From NCBI RefSeq assembly GCF_017498525.1, contig NZ_CP071796.1, forward strand, positions 1,240,001 to 1,304,000: 64,000 nt of DNA, given 5' to 3'. This DNA comes from Ottowia testudinis (GTDB lineage Bacteria; Pseudomonadota; Gammaproteobacteria; Burkholderiales; Burkholderiaceae_C). A program made the translations under genes and the position numbers. Below the pieces are notes generated by a model. The model made no database searches and was not told where the DNA came from. It saw only the letters and a program-made list of their open reading frames with translations. Positions 57,277 through 64,000 of the stretch are shown piece by piece. Position 1 is the first letter of the stretch. The number at the start of each line of letters is the position of its first letter.

Positions 57277-58788
57277 ATGGATCTCATCAACAACCTGTCT
57301 CTGGGGTTCAGCGTCGCCTTCACGATGCAGAACCTGCTCTACGCCTTCATCGGCTGCTTTCTGGGCACGCTGATCGGCGTGCTGCCGGGCGTGGGCCCGG
57401 TGGCCACCATCGCCATGCTGCTGCCGGCCACCTACGCGCTGCCCCCGGTGGCGGCGCTGATCATGCTGGCGGGCATTTACTACGGCGCGCAGTACGGCGG
57501 CTCGACCACCGCCATCCTGGTCAATCTGCCGGGCGAATCCTCGTCGGTGGTGACGGTGATCGACGGCTACCAGATGGCGCGCAAGGGCAGGGCCGGGCCG
57601 GCGCTGGCGGCGGCGGGCATCGGCTCGTTCATCGCAGGCTGCTTCGGCACGCTGGTGCTGGCGGCGTTTGCTGTGCCGCTGACCGAAGTCGCCTTCAAGT
57701 TCGGCCCGGCCGAATATTTCTCGCTCATGATCCTGGGCCTGATCGGCGCCGTGGTGCTGGCCTCGGGCTCGCTGGTCAAGGCCATCGGCATGATCGTGCT
57801 GGGCCTATTGCTGGGCCTGGTGGGCACCGACGTCAACTCGGGCGTGGCGCGCTACAGCTTCGACATCCCCGAACTCACCGACGGCATCGGCTTCATCGTC
57901 ATCGCCATGGGCGTGTTCGGCTATGGCGAGATCATCGCCAACCTGTCGCACCCCGAGGAGCAGCGCGAAGTGTTCACCGGCAGGGTCGAGCACATCTATC
58001 CCACCAAGGAAGACTGGAAGCTGATGATGCCGGCCATTCTGCGCGGCACGCTGCTGGGCTCGGCGCTGGGCATTCTGCCGGGCGGCGGCGCCATGCTGTC
58101 GGCCTTCGCGGCCTACACGATCGAGAAGAAGACCAAGCTCAAGCCCGGCGAAGTGCCGTTTGGCCGCGGCAACATCCGCGGCGTGGCCTCGCCCGAATCG
58201 GCCAACAACGCCGGCTCGCAGACCTCGTTCATCCCACTGCTCACGCTGGGCATTCCGCCCAACGCCGTGATGGCGCTGATGGTGGGGGCCATGACGATTC
58301 ACAACATCCAGCCCGGCCCGCAGGTGATGACTAGCAACCCCGAGCTGTTCTGGGGCCTGATCGCCAGCATGTGGATCGGCAACCTGATGCTGGTCATCCT
58401 GAACCTGCCGCTGATCGGCCTGTGGATCAAGCTGCTGACGGTGCCCTACCGCTGGCTGTTCCCGGCCATCGTGCTGTTCTGCGCCATCGGCGTGTACTCG
58501 ACCAACAACAACACCTGGGACGTGTGGATGGTGGGCTGGTTCGGCATCATCGGTTACGTCTTCATCAAGCTCGGCATGGAGCCGGCGCCGTTGCTGCTGG
58601 GCTTCATCCTGGGGCCGATGATGGAAGAACACCTGCGTCGCGCGCTCCTGCTCTCGCGTGGCGACTGGAGCGTGCTGGTCACGCGCCCGCTGTCGGCCAC
58701 GCTGCTGGCCATGGCGGCGGCGCTGCTGGTGATCGTGCTGCTGCCGGCCGTGAAGTCCAAGCGCGAGGAAGCCTTCGTCGAGGATTGA
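57277..58788 (+). CDS. tctA: Tripartite tricarboxylate transporter, large membrane subunit TctA
   Basis: TctA is the main channel subunit (about 12 membrane helices). The 503-residue product has the conserved N-terminal GCFLGTLIGVLPGVGPVATIAMLLP (cited in parts), YYGAQYGGSTTAILVNLPGE, and the second copy of the loop, GILPGGGAMLSAFAAYTIEKKTK, with GVASPESANNAGSQTSFIPLLTLGIPPN. A strong terminator follows. It works with TctB; the solute-binding TctC (Bug-type) is probably encoded elsewhere, which is common in Comamonadaceae. Confidence 0.95.
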   Translation: MDLINNLSLGFSVAFTMQNLLYAFIGCFLGTLIGVLPGVGPVATIAMLLPATYALPPVAALIMLAGIYYGAQYGGSTTAILVNLPGESSSVVTVIDGYQMARKGRAGPALAAAGIGSFIAGCFGTLVLAAFAVPLTEVAFKFGPAEYFSLMILGLIGAVVLASGSLVKAIGMIVLGLLLGLVGTDVNSGVARYSFDIPELTDGIGFIVIAMGVFGYGEIIANLSHPEEQREVFTGRVEHIYPTKEDWKLMMPAILRGTLLGSALGILPGGGAMLSAFAAYTIEKKTKLKPGEVPFGRGNIRGVASPESANNAGSQTSFIPLLTLGIPPNAVMALMVGAMTIHNIQPGPQVMTSNPELFWGLIASMWIGNLMLVILNLPLIGLWIKLLTVPYRWLFPAIVLFCAIGVYSTNNNTWDVWMVGWFGIIGYVFIKLGMEPAPLLLGFILGPMMEEHLRRALLLSRGDWSVLVTRPLSATLLAMAAALLVIVLLPAVKSKREEAFVED

Positions 58789-58811
58789 CGGCGCCGAGCG
58801 CCCTCACGCAA

Positions 58812-58840
58812 AAAACGGCACCCGCGTGGTGCCGTTTTGC
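58812..58840 (+). terminator. Terminator after tctA
   Basis: AAAACGGCAC / GTGCCGTTTT stem, loop CCGCGTG, followed by GCTTT. Bidirectional in form, it closes the tctBA operon. Confidence 0.85.
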
Positions 58841-58905
58841 TTTGGCGCCGCGGTGCGTCCGTCACAATCCGATGCTTTTGCACCGGCACCGTCGCCCGAT
58901 TCCCT

Positions 58906-60210
58906 ATGCCGAACATGCATCCCTTGAGGGCCGAGTTGCACCAAGAGGTGCACGCGCGCCCGCCCGAAGCGCTGGCGGCTCCCCTGGCCGTCAGTCACCA
59001 CGTCATGTGGGCCGACGCCGACGCGCGCGCGCAAAGCCGCACCCACCTGGCCGAATTGCTGGCCGGCGCGGGGCTGGATGCGCCACCGGCCGGCGCCAAT
59101 TTCTTCCGCGCCGAACTGCAGTCTTTTGGTCTGCGCTGGGAGCAGCACACCGAATTCGTGTCTTGGACTTTTCTGCACCCCATGCAGCCCGACGAGGTGT
59201 TTGCCTTGCAGTGCGGCGAGCCGCCGCCGGCAGCCGCGTTGCAGGTCCCTGCCGCCTGGCGCCAGGCGCTGCCGGGCGAGTGTCTGACGTTGCTGCACCT
59301 TTGGGCGGTGCCGCGCCAGGCGTTGGATGGGGCGGCCACGGTGCGCGTGCTGTTCGATCCGGACAGCGTCACCGGCTCCACGGTGATCAGCGGCAGCTCT
59401 GACCTGCATACCGACATGCACTTGCACGCAGACGGCAGCATCCGCATGCTGGTGCTGGTCGGAGAAAGCGCGCCGGGCAAGGTGTCGCCGCGCCGGCTTG
59501 GGCGGCTGGTGCAGCGCCTGCTGGACATCGAGACCTATCGCATGGCCGCCCTAATGGGCCTGCCCGCGGCGCGTGAATCGTTGGCCTGGCTGGCCCAAGG
59601 CGAAAGCGAGCTGGCGCGCTTGGCGCAGGCCGTGCGTCAGGCCATGCCGCAGGACGAACCCGCGCTGCTGGATCGCCTGACGCGCTTGGCGGCCGAGCTG
59701 GAGGGGCGCTACGCTGCCACGCACACCCGCTTTTCGGCCAGCGCCGCCTACTTCAGCATGGTGGAGCAGCGTCTGGCCGACATTGCCGAAACCCGAATCG
59801 CTGGCATGCAGTCGCTGCACGATTTCATGCAGCGCCGGCTGACGCCCGCCATGCTCACCTGCCGCTCGGCCGAGCGGCGGCAGGCCGCGCTGTCCCAGCG
59901 CATCGAGCGCGTCAGCGGCCTGCTGCGCACGCGCGTCGAAGTCGAGCAGCAGCAAAGCAGCCGCGAACTGCTGGCGGGCATGAACCGGCGGCAGGATCTG
60001 CAGCTCAAGCTCCAATCCACCGTCGAAGGCCTGTCTGTCGCCGCCATCTCGTACTATGTGCTGGGTCTGCTGGCCTATGTGCTCAAGGGGGCGCAGAAGC
60101 TGGGCTGGCCTTTCAGCGTCGAGGCCAGCATCGCCGTGGCGGTACCGCTGGTGATCGCCACCGTCTGGTGGTCGATGCGCCAGCTGCATCGACGCATCGT
60201 TGGCCACTGA
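58906..60210 (+). CDS. DUF3422 family membrane-anchored protein
   Basis: A 434-residue protein of the DUF3422 type. It starts MHPLRAELHQEVHARPPEAL, the hallmark N-terminus, and contains a long helical/coiled-coil middle (residues about 200-350, rich in Arg, Gln and Ala) and two C-terminal membrane helices (VAAISYYVLGLLAYVLKG and EASIAVAVPLVIATVWWSM). I use the ATG at 58906; a second ATG is three codons later. Function unknown; the domain order suggests a cytosolic sensor tethered to the inner membrane. Confidence 0.85.
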   Translation: MPNMHPLRAELHQEVHARPPEALAAPLAVSHHVMWADADARAQSRTHLAELLAGAGLDAPPAGANFFRAELQSFGLRWEQHTEFVSWTFLHPMQPDEVFALQCGEPPPAAALQVPAAWRQALPGECLTLLHLWAVPRQALDGAATVRVLFDPDSVTGSTVISGSSDLHTDMHLHADGSIRMLVLVGESAPGKVSPRRLGRLVQRLLDIETYRMAALMGLPAARESLAWLAQGESELARLAQAVRQAMPQDEPALLDRLTRLAAELEGRYAATHTRFSASAAYFSMVEQRLADIAETRIAGMQSLHDFMQRRLTPAMLTCRSAERRQAALSQRIERVSGLLRTRVEVEQQQSSRELLAGMNRRQDLQLKLQSTVEGLSVAAISYYVLGLLAYVLKGAQKLGWPFSVEASIAVAVPLVIATVWWSMRQLHRRIVGH

Positions 60211-60287
60211 TGACACGCGCCGCCGGGCGCGGTCATGTGGCGCGGTGCGACACTTGGGCTCCGCACTGACGCCAGGATTCGTTCGTG

Positions 60288-61895
60288 ATGTTTGACTACA
60301 CCAATCCCTATCCCAGCGCGCGCTTGCCGGTGTTCGCCCGCAACGTGGTCGCCACCTCGCATCCGCTGGCTGCGCAGGCGGGGTTGCGCATGCTGCAGCA
60401 AGGCGGCAACGCCGTCGACGCCGCGGTGGCCACCGCCGCGGCCATGACGATTTGCGAGCCGGTCAGCAACGGCCTGGGCAGCGACGCCTTCTGCATCCTC
60501 TGGGACGGCCATCGGCTGCACGGCTTGAACGCCGGCGGCCGTGCACCCAGCCAGTGGAGCGTCGACTACTTTCAGCGCAAGCACGGGGCCGCCGATGCCC
60601 CGCCCAAGCGCGGCATCGATTCGGTCACCGTGCCCGGTGCCGTCGCGGCCTGGGTGCAGCTCAACAAGCGTTTTGGCCGCTTGCCGCTGTCGGACGTGCT
60701 GGCGCCGGCGATCGAGATCGCCGAGCGCGGCTACCCGGTGCCCGTGGTGGTACAGCGCAAGTGGGCTGCCGCCGTGCCCGAGCTGCAATCGCAGCCCGGT
60801 TTTGGCGACGCCTTCATGCCCTGGGGCCGGGCGCCGCAGGTGGGCGAGCTGTTCAAGTTTCCGGGCGCCGCGCAGGCCCTCAGGCGCATCGCGCAGTCGC
60901 GCGGCGTGGCCTTCTACGGTGGCGAGATCGCGCACGCCATCGAGCGCTTCTCGGATCGGCACGGTGGCGTGCTGAAGGCGAGCGACTTCGAACGCTATCA
61001 GCCTGAATGGGTCGAGCCGATCTCCATCGACTACCGTGGCCACACGCTGCACGAGATCGGCCCCAGCACCCAGGGCATCGCCGCGCTGATGACACTGGGC
61101 ATGCTGAACCACTTTGACCTGAAGCCGCTGGGCATCGGCCGTGTCAGCTCCATGCACTTGCAGGTCGAGGCCATGAAACTGGCGTTTGCCGACGTCTACC
61201 GCTGCGTGGCCGAGCCATCGTGGATGACGGTCACCCCCGCGCAAATGCTCGACGACGCTTATCTGAGAAGCCGTGCCAGACTCATTCGCATGAACAAGGC
61301 GCAGGACTTCGGCCCCGGTCTGCAACCCAAGGGCGGCACCATCTATCTGACCGCGGCCGACGAAAGCGGCATGATGGTCAGCTTCATCCAGAGCAACTAC
61401 CTGGGCTTTGGCTCAGGGTGCGTCGAGCCCACGTTCGGCATCAGCCTGCAGAACCGGGGCCACGGCTTCAGCCTGAACGCGGCCAGCCCCAATGTGGTGG
61501 CGCCGGGCAAGCGGCCGTTTCACACCATCATCCCAGCCTTTCTGACCAAGGACGGTCAGCCGGTGATGAGCTTTGGCGTGATGGGCGCCAACATGCAGCC
61601 GCAGGGGCATGTGCAAACATTGGTGCGCATGCTTGACTTTGATCTGAACCCGCAGGCCGCGTGCGATGCGCCGCGCTGGCGCGTCAACCAGGGCTTGTCG
61701 CTCAACTTGGAGTCGGGCATCGACCCGACCGTGGCACAAGATCTGCAAGAGCGCGGGCACCAGGTGGAGGCCATCAACGACAGCTACCAGGACTTTGGCG
61801 CTGGCCAGTTCATCTGGCGCCTGGGCGAGCCTGGCACCCTGGGCTACGTCGCCGCCAGCGACGCGCGGCGCGACGGCCAGGCCGTGGGTTTTTGA
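60288..61895 (+). CDS. Gamma-glutamyltransferase family protein
   Basis: An Ntn-hydrolase of the GGT family, 535 residues. N-terminal landmarks are ASSHPLAAQ-like VVATSHPLAAQAGLRMLQQGGNAVDAAVA (in parts) and SNGLGSDAFCILWDG; the self-processing Thr is in GGTIYLTAADESGMMVSFIQSNY at about residue 348, and GVMGANMQPQGHVQTLVRML follows. No signal peptide is present, so it is probably cytosolic, unlike E. coli Ggt; related enzymes are glutathione hydrolases or cephalosporin acylases. Start ATG 60288; GTG one codon earlier is also possible. Confidence 0.9.
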   Translation: MFDYTNPYPSARLPVFARNVVATSHPLAAQAGLRMLQQGGNAVDAAVATAAAMTICEPVSNGLGSDAFCILWDGHRLHGLNAGGRAPSQWSVDYFQRKHGAADAPPKRGIDSVTVPGAVAAWVQLNKRFGRLPLSDVLAPAIEIAERGYPVPVVVQRKWAAAVPELQSQPGFGDAFMPWGRAPQVGELFKFPGAAQALRRIAQSRGVAFYGGEIAHAIERFSDRHGGVLKASDFERYQPEWVEPISIDYRGHTLHEIGPSTQGIAALMTLGMLNHFDLKPLGIGRVSSMHLQVEAMKLAFADVYRCVAEPSWMTVTPAQMLDDAYLRSRARLIRMNKAQDFGPGLQPKGGTIYLTAADESGMMVSFIQSNYLGFGSGCVEPTFGISLQNRGHGFSLNAASPNVVAPGKRPFHTIIPAFLTKDGQPVMSFGVMGANMQPQGHVQTLVRMLDFDLNPQAACDAPRWRVNQGLSLNLESGIDPTVAQDLQERGHQVEAINDSYQDFGAGQFIWRLGEPGTLGYVAASDARRDGQAVGF

Positions 61896-61914
61896 ACGTT
61901 TGCGGCTGGGATCG

Positions 61915-62859
61915 GTGTCGCAAGTCTATAAAGAAAAAACGCCTCTTGCGCTTGTGGGACAAGCGCAAGCAGCTCGCAAAAGCATAGCATCTGGCCTGCT
62001 GCTGGCCGCCGCCGGCGCCATCTGCTTCAGCGGCAAGGCGATCATCGTCAAGCTGGCCTACCGCTACGGTGTAGACGCGGTCACGCTCATCATGTACCGC
62101 ATGCTGTTCGCGCTGCCGTTCTTCATCGCCATGGCGTGGTGGGCCGGGCGCGGCAAGCCGCCGCTCAGCAACCGCGACTGGGCCGGCGTGCTGGGGCTGG
62201 GCTTCATCGGCTATTACCTGTCGAGCATGCTCGACTTCGCCGGGCTGCAATACATCACCGCCAGCCTGGAGCGGCTGATCCTGTACCTGGGGCCCACGCT
62301 GGTGCTGGTGCTGGGCTGGCTGCTGCGCGGGCGGCGCATCACGCGCGTGCACCTGGCGGCCACGGCCGTCAGCTACGCGGGCGCGCTGCTCGTCTTTGGG
62401 CTGGAGCTGCGCGTGGCGCCCACCGGCGCCACGGCCTGGGGCGCGCTGCTGGTGTTCATCTCCACCTTCACCTACGCGCTGTACCTGTTCTACAGCGGCG
62501 AATTCGTGCAGCGCCTGGGCTCGCTGCGCCTGGTGGGCCTGGCCACGGCGTTTGCCTGCGTGTGCTGCATCGCGCAGTTTCTGGTGGTGAAGCCGTTGTC
62601 GGCGGCGCAAGTCGCGCCCGAGGTGATCTGGCTGTCGGTACTCAACGCCACGCTGTGCACCGCTGCGCCGGTGCTGATGGTCATGATGGCCGTCGAACGC
62701 CTGGGGCCCACGCTGGCGTCGCAGGTCGGCATGATCGGACCGCTGTCGACCATCGCCATGGGCATCGTGATCCTGGGCGAGCCCTTCACGCCCTGGCTGG
62801 CGGCGGGCACGGCGCTGGTCGTGGCGGGCGTCTGGCTGTTCAGCCGGGCCGGGCGGTAG
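61915..62859 (+). CDS. DMT-superfamily (EamA) transporter
   Basis: A 314-residue inner-membrane protein with two EamA repeats, about ten helices, beginning SGLLLAAAGAICFSGKAIIVKLAYRYG and LDFAGLQYITASLERLILYLGPTLVLVLGW; the second repeat ends LASQVGMIGPLSTIAMGIVILGEP. Substrate unknown (metabolite or drug efflux). The start is unclear: GTG 61915 is proposed, but TTG 61900 and GTG 61954 also fit, and a family-1 repeat at 61941-61986 encodes the N-terminal residues (VGQAQAARKS). It starts 19 bp after the GGT gene. Confidence 0.85.
   Translation: MSQVYKEKTPLALVGQAQAARKSIASGLLLAAAGAICFSGKAIIVKLAYRYGVDAVTLIMYRMLFALPFFIAMAWWAGRGKPPLSNRDWAGVLGLGFIGYYLSSMLDFAGLQYITASLERLILYLGPTLVLVLGWLLRGRRITRVHLAATAVSYAGALLVFGLELRVAPTGATAWGALLVFISTFTYALYLFYSGEFVQRLGSLRLVGLATAFACVCCIAQFLVVKPLSAAQVAPEVIWLSVLNATLCTAAPVLMVMMAVERLGPTLASQVGMIGPLSTIAMGIVILGEPFTPWLAAGTALVVAGVWLFSRAGR
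61941..61986 (+). repeat. Dispersed hairpin repeat, family 1, at the start of the DMT transporter
   Basis: TTGCGCTTGTGGGACAAGCG then CAAGCAGCTCGCAAAAGCAT. Full-length hairpin arms (TTGCGCTTG/CAAGCGCAA). The gene's start lies in or just before it. Confidence 0.8.
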
Positions 62860-62892
62860 AGTGGGCGCGTGTTCAACACGCAAGGAGCATTC

Positions 62893-63690
62893 ATGGACTT
62901 GGGGATCGCAGGCAAATGGGCGCTGGTGTGCGGCGCCAGCAAGGGGCTGGGGCGCGGTTGCGCTGAGGCGCTGGCGGCTGAAGGCGTGAACGTGCTGATG
63001 GTGGCGCGCGGGGCCGAGCCGTTGGCCGCGGCTGCTACAGAAATAAGAGCTGGCCGCGCAAGCGGGACGGGCGCTGAAGCGCAATTTTTGGCTGCAGACA
63101 TCACCACGGCCGAGGGCCGCGCGGCGGTGTTCGCCGTGCGCCGGGACTTCGACATCGTGGTCACCAACGCCGGCGGCCCGCCCACCGGCAGCTTCCGCGA
63201 CTGGGAGCGCGACGCCTGGATCAAGGCCATCGACGCCAACATGCTGACGCCGATCGAGCTGATCAAGGCGACGCTGGACGGCATGCTGGCGCGCGGCTTC
63301 GGGCGCATCGTCAACATCACGTCGAGCGCGGTGAAGGCGCCGATCGATATCCTGGGCCTGTCCAACGGCGCGCGCTCGGGACTCACGGGCTTCATCGCCG
63401 GGCTGGCGCGCAACCCCGAGATCGCGGCCAAGGGCGTGACCATCAACAACCTGCTGCCGGGCAAGTTCGACACCGACCGCTTGCACACCACGCTGGTCGG
63501 CGCGGCCGACAAGACCGGCCAGCCGTTGGAAAAAGTCCGCGCGGCGCAGATCGCGCAGATTCCGGCGCGGCGCTTCGGTACGCCGGCCGAGTTCGGGGCC
63601 ATTTGCGCTTTTCTGTGCAGCCAGCAGGCGGGCTACATCACGGGGCAGAACATCCTGCCGGACGGCGGTGCGTATTCCGGCACGTTTTGA
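62893..63690 (+). CDS. SDR-family oxidoreductase lacking the usual Tyr-Lys pair
   Basis: A 265-residue protein with the SDR cofactor loop CGASKGLGRGCAEAL, VTNAGGPPTG and the serine region VNITSSAVKAPIDILGLSNGARSGLTGFI (in parts). Where classical SDRs have YxxxK this one has SNGAR, the pattern I associate with a 3-oxoacyl-ACP reductase-like SDR subgroup of uncertain activity. The C-terminus GQNILPDGGAYSGTF fits that subgroup. AAGGAG precedes the ATG at 62893. A diverged family-1 repeat (about 63036-63085) encodes TEIRAGRASGTGAEAQ, an insert after the first third. Substrate unknown. Confidence 0.85.
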   Translation: MDLGIAGKWALVCGASKGLGRGCAEALAAEGVNVLMVARGAEPLAAAATEIRAGRASGTGAEAQFLAADITTAEGRAAVFAVRRDFDIVVTNAGGPPTGSFRDWERDAWIKAIDANMLTPIELIKATLDGMLARGFGRIVNITSSAVKAPIDILGLSNGARSGLTGFIAGLARNPEIAAKGVTINNLLPGKFDTDRLHTTLVGAADKTGQPLEKVRAAQIAQIPARRFGTPAEFGAICAFLCSQQAGYITGQNILPDGGAYSGTF

Positions 63691-63758
63691 CGCGAATCGG
63701 CAGCGGTTCGTGACGCGTCTGTCATCCAGCGGCCATCGGGCCGTGGCAGACTCGCCGC

Positions 63759-64000
63759 ATGATCAGTGTTAACCCTAGCTCCAACTGGATTGAATCCCAC
63801 CCCGACGTGATCGAGAACGTGCCGTTCGCCGATCTGCGCGTCGGCATGCGCGCCCGCCTGACGCGGCGCGTGACGCGGGAGACGATCGAACATTTCGCTG
63901 AATCCACCGGCGATTTCAACCCCGCGCACCTCGACGAGCACTACGCCAATAGCAGCCGCTTCGGCGGCGTCATCGCCCATGGTATGTGGAGCGGGGCGCT
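63759..64000 (+). CDS. MaoC-like dehydratase domain protein, possibly N-terminus of a bifunctional enoyl-CoA hydratase/phosphate acetyltransferase (partial)
   Basis: Only the first 80 codons are present. After MISVNPSSNWIESHPDVIENVPFADLR (in parts) comes a hot-dog domain with TRETIEHFAESTGDFNPAHLDEHYA, holding the Asp and His of (R)-enoyl-CoA hydratases, and GGVIAHGMWSGA. In Comamonadaceae this N-terminus often continues into a phosphate acetyl/butyryl transferase domain; whether it does here is beyond the window end. Confidence 0.75.
   Translation, partial: MISVNPSSNWIESHPDVIENVPFADLRVGMRARLTRRVTRETIEHFAESTGDFNPAHLDEHYANSSRFGGVIAHGMWSGA

Overview
The window is high-GC chromosomal DNA from a betaproteobacterium, most likely family Comamonadaceae (Burkholderiales). 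Three things point there: the gene order rpsB-tsf-pyrH-frr-uppS-cdsA-dxr-rseP-bamA-skp-lpxD-fabZ-lpxA-lpxB-rnhB; a PhaR-type polyhydroxyalkanoate regulator, a Kdo hydroxylase and a TctAB pair; and many copies of a short hairpin repeat (core GCGCTTG-N5-CAAGCGC followed by AGCAGCTAT) that I associate with this family. Genus cannot be decided from the sequence.

Layout. 1-7782 (minus strand) is a formate dehydrogenase-N operon: fdnG, fdnH, fdnI, fdhE, selA and a partial flavoprotein. fdnG is a selenoprotein: an in-frame UGA at 7195-7197 is followed by a bacterial SECIS hairpin, so ordinary ORF calling splits it into two pieces. selA, which is needed to decode that UGA, is in the same operon. 8026-10616 holds phaR, rimO, a small secreted protein and rubredoxin. 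A tRNA-Leu(CAG) and rnr follow. 13479-17757 holds an SDR, an unknown protein, a frameshifted NAD(P)HX repair gene and dadA.

18191-34248 is one long run of translation, nucleotide, isoprenoid and envelope genes (rpsB to a TrmH-type methyltransferase), with one unknown small membrane protein between lpxA and lpxB. An 846-bp IS5-family insertion sequence (34288-35133, TTA target duplication) separates this run from carA-carB, between which lie three unknown genes, two of them tandem lipoprotein paralogues. Then come greA, a DUF4149 protein, kdoO, a glycosyltransferase-like gene, a yhbY-family gene divergent from rlmE, ftsH, folP, a TorA-like reductase fused to a cytochrome c domain, glmM, an unknown membrane protein, a spermidine-synthase-like gene, an orphan GspE/PilB ATPase, tctB-tctA, a DUF3422 gene, a gamma-glutamyltransferase, a DMT transporter, an SDR lacking the usual Tyr/Lys, and a MaoC-domain gene cut by the window end.

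Themes. (1) Anaerobic or microaerobic respiration: formate dehydrogenase-N with its selenium machinery, and a TorA-like enzyme behind a near-consensus FNR/Anr box; a second, perfect FNR box lies upstream of ftsH. (2) Two dispersed repeat families. The first occurs not only between genes but inside conserved enzymes (rimO, dxr, lpxB, nnr, carA and others), where it encodes extra peptide in frame. (3) Candidate RNA leaders on rpsB, carA and greA, and a long palindrome before folP. All assignments come from reading the sequence; no database search was run.
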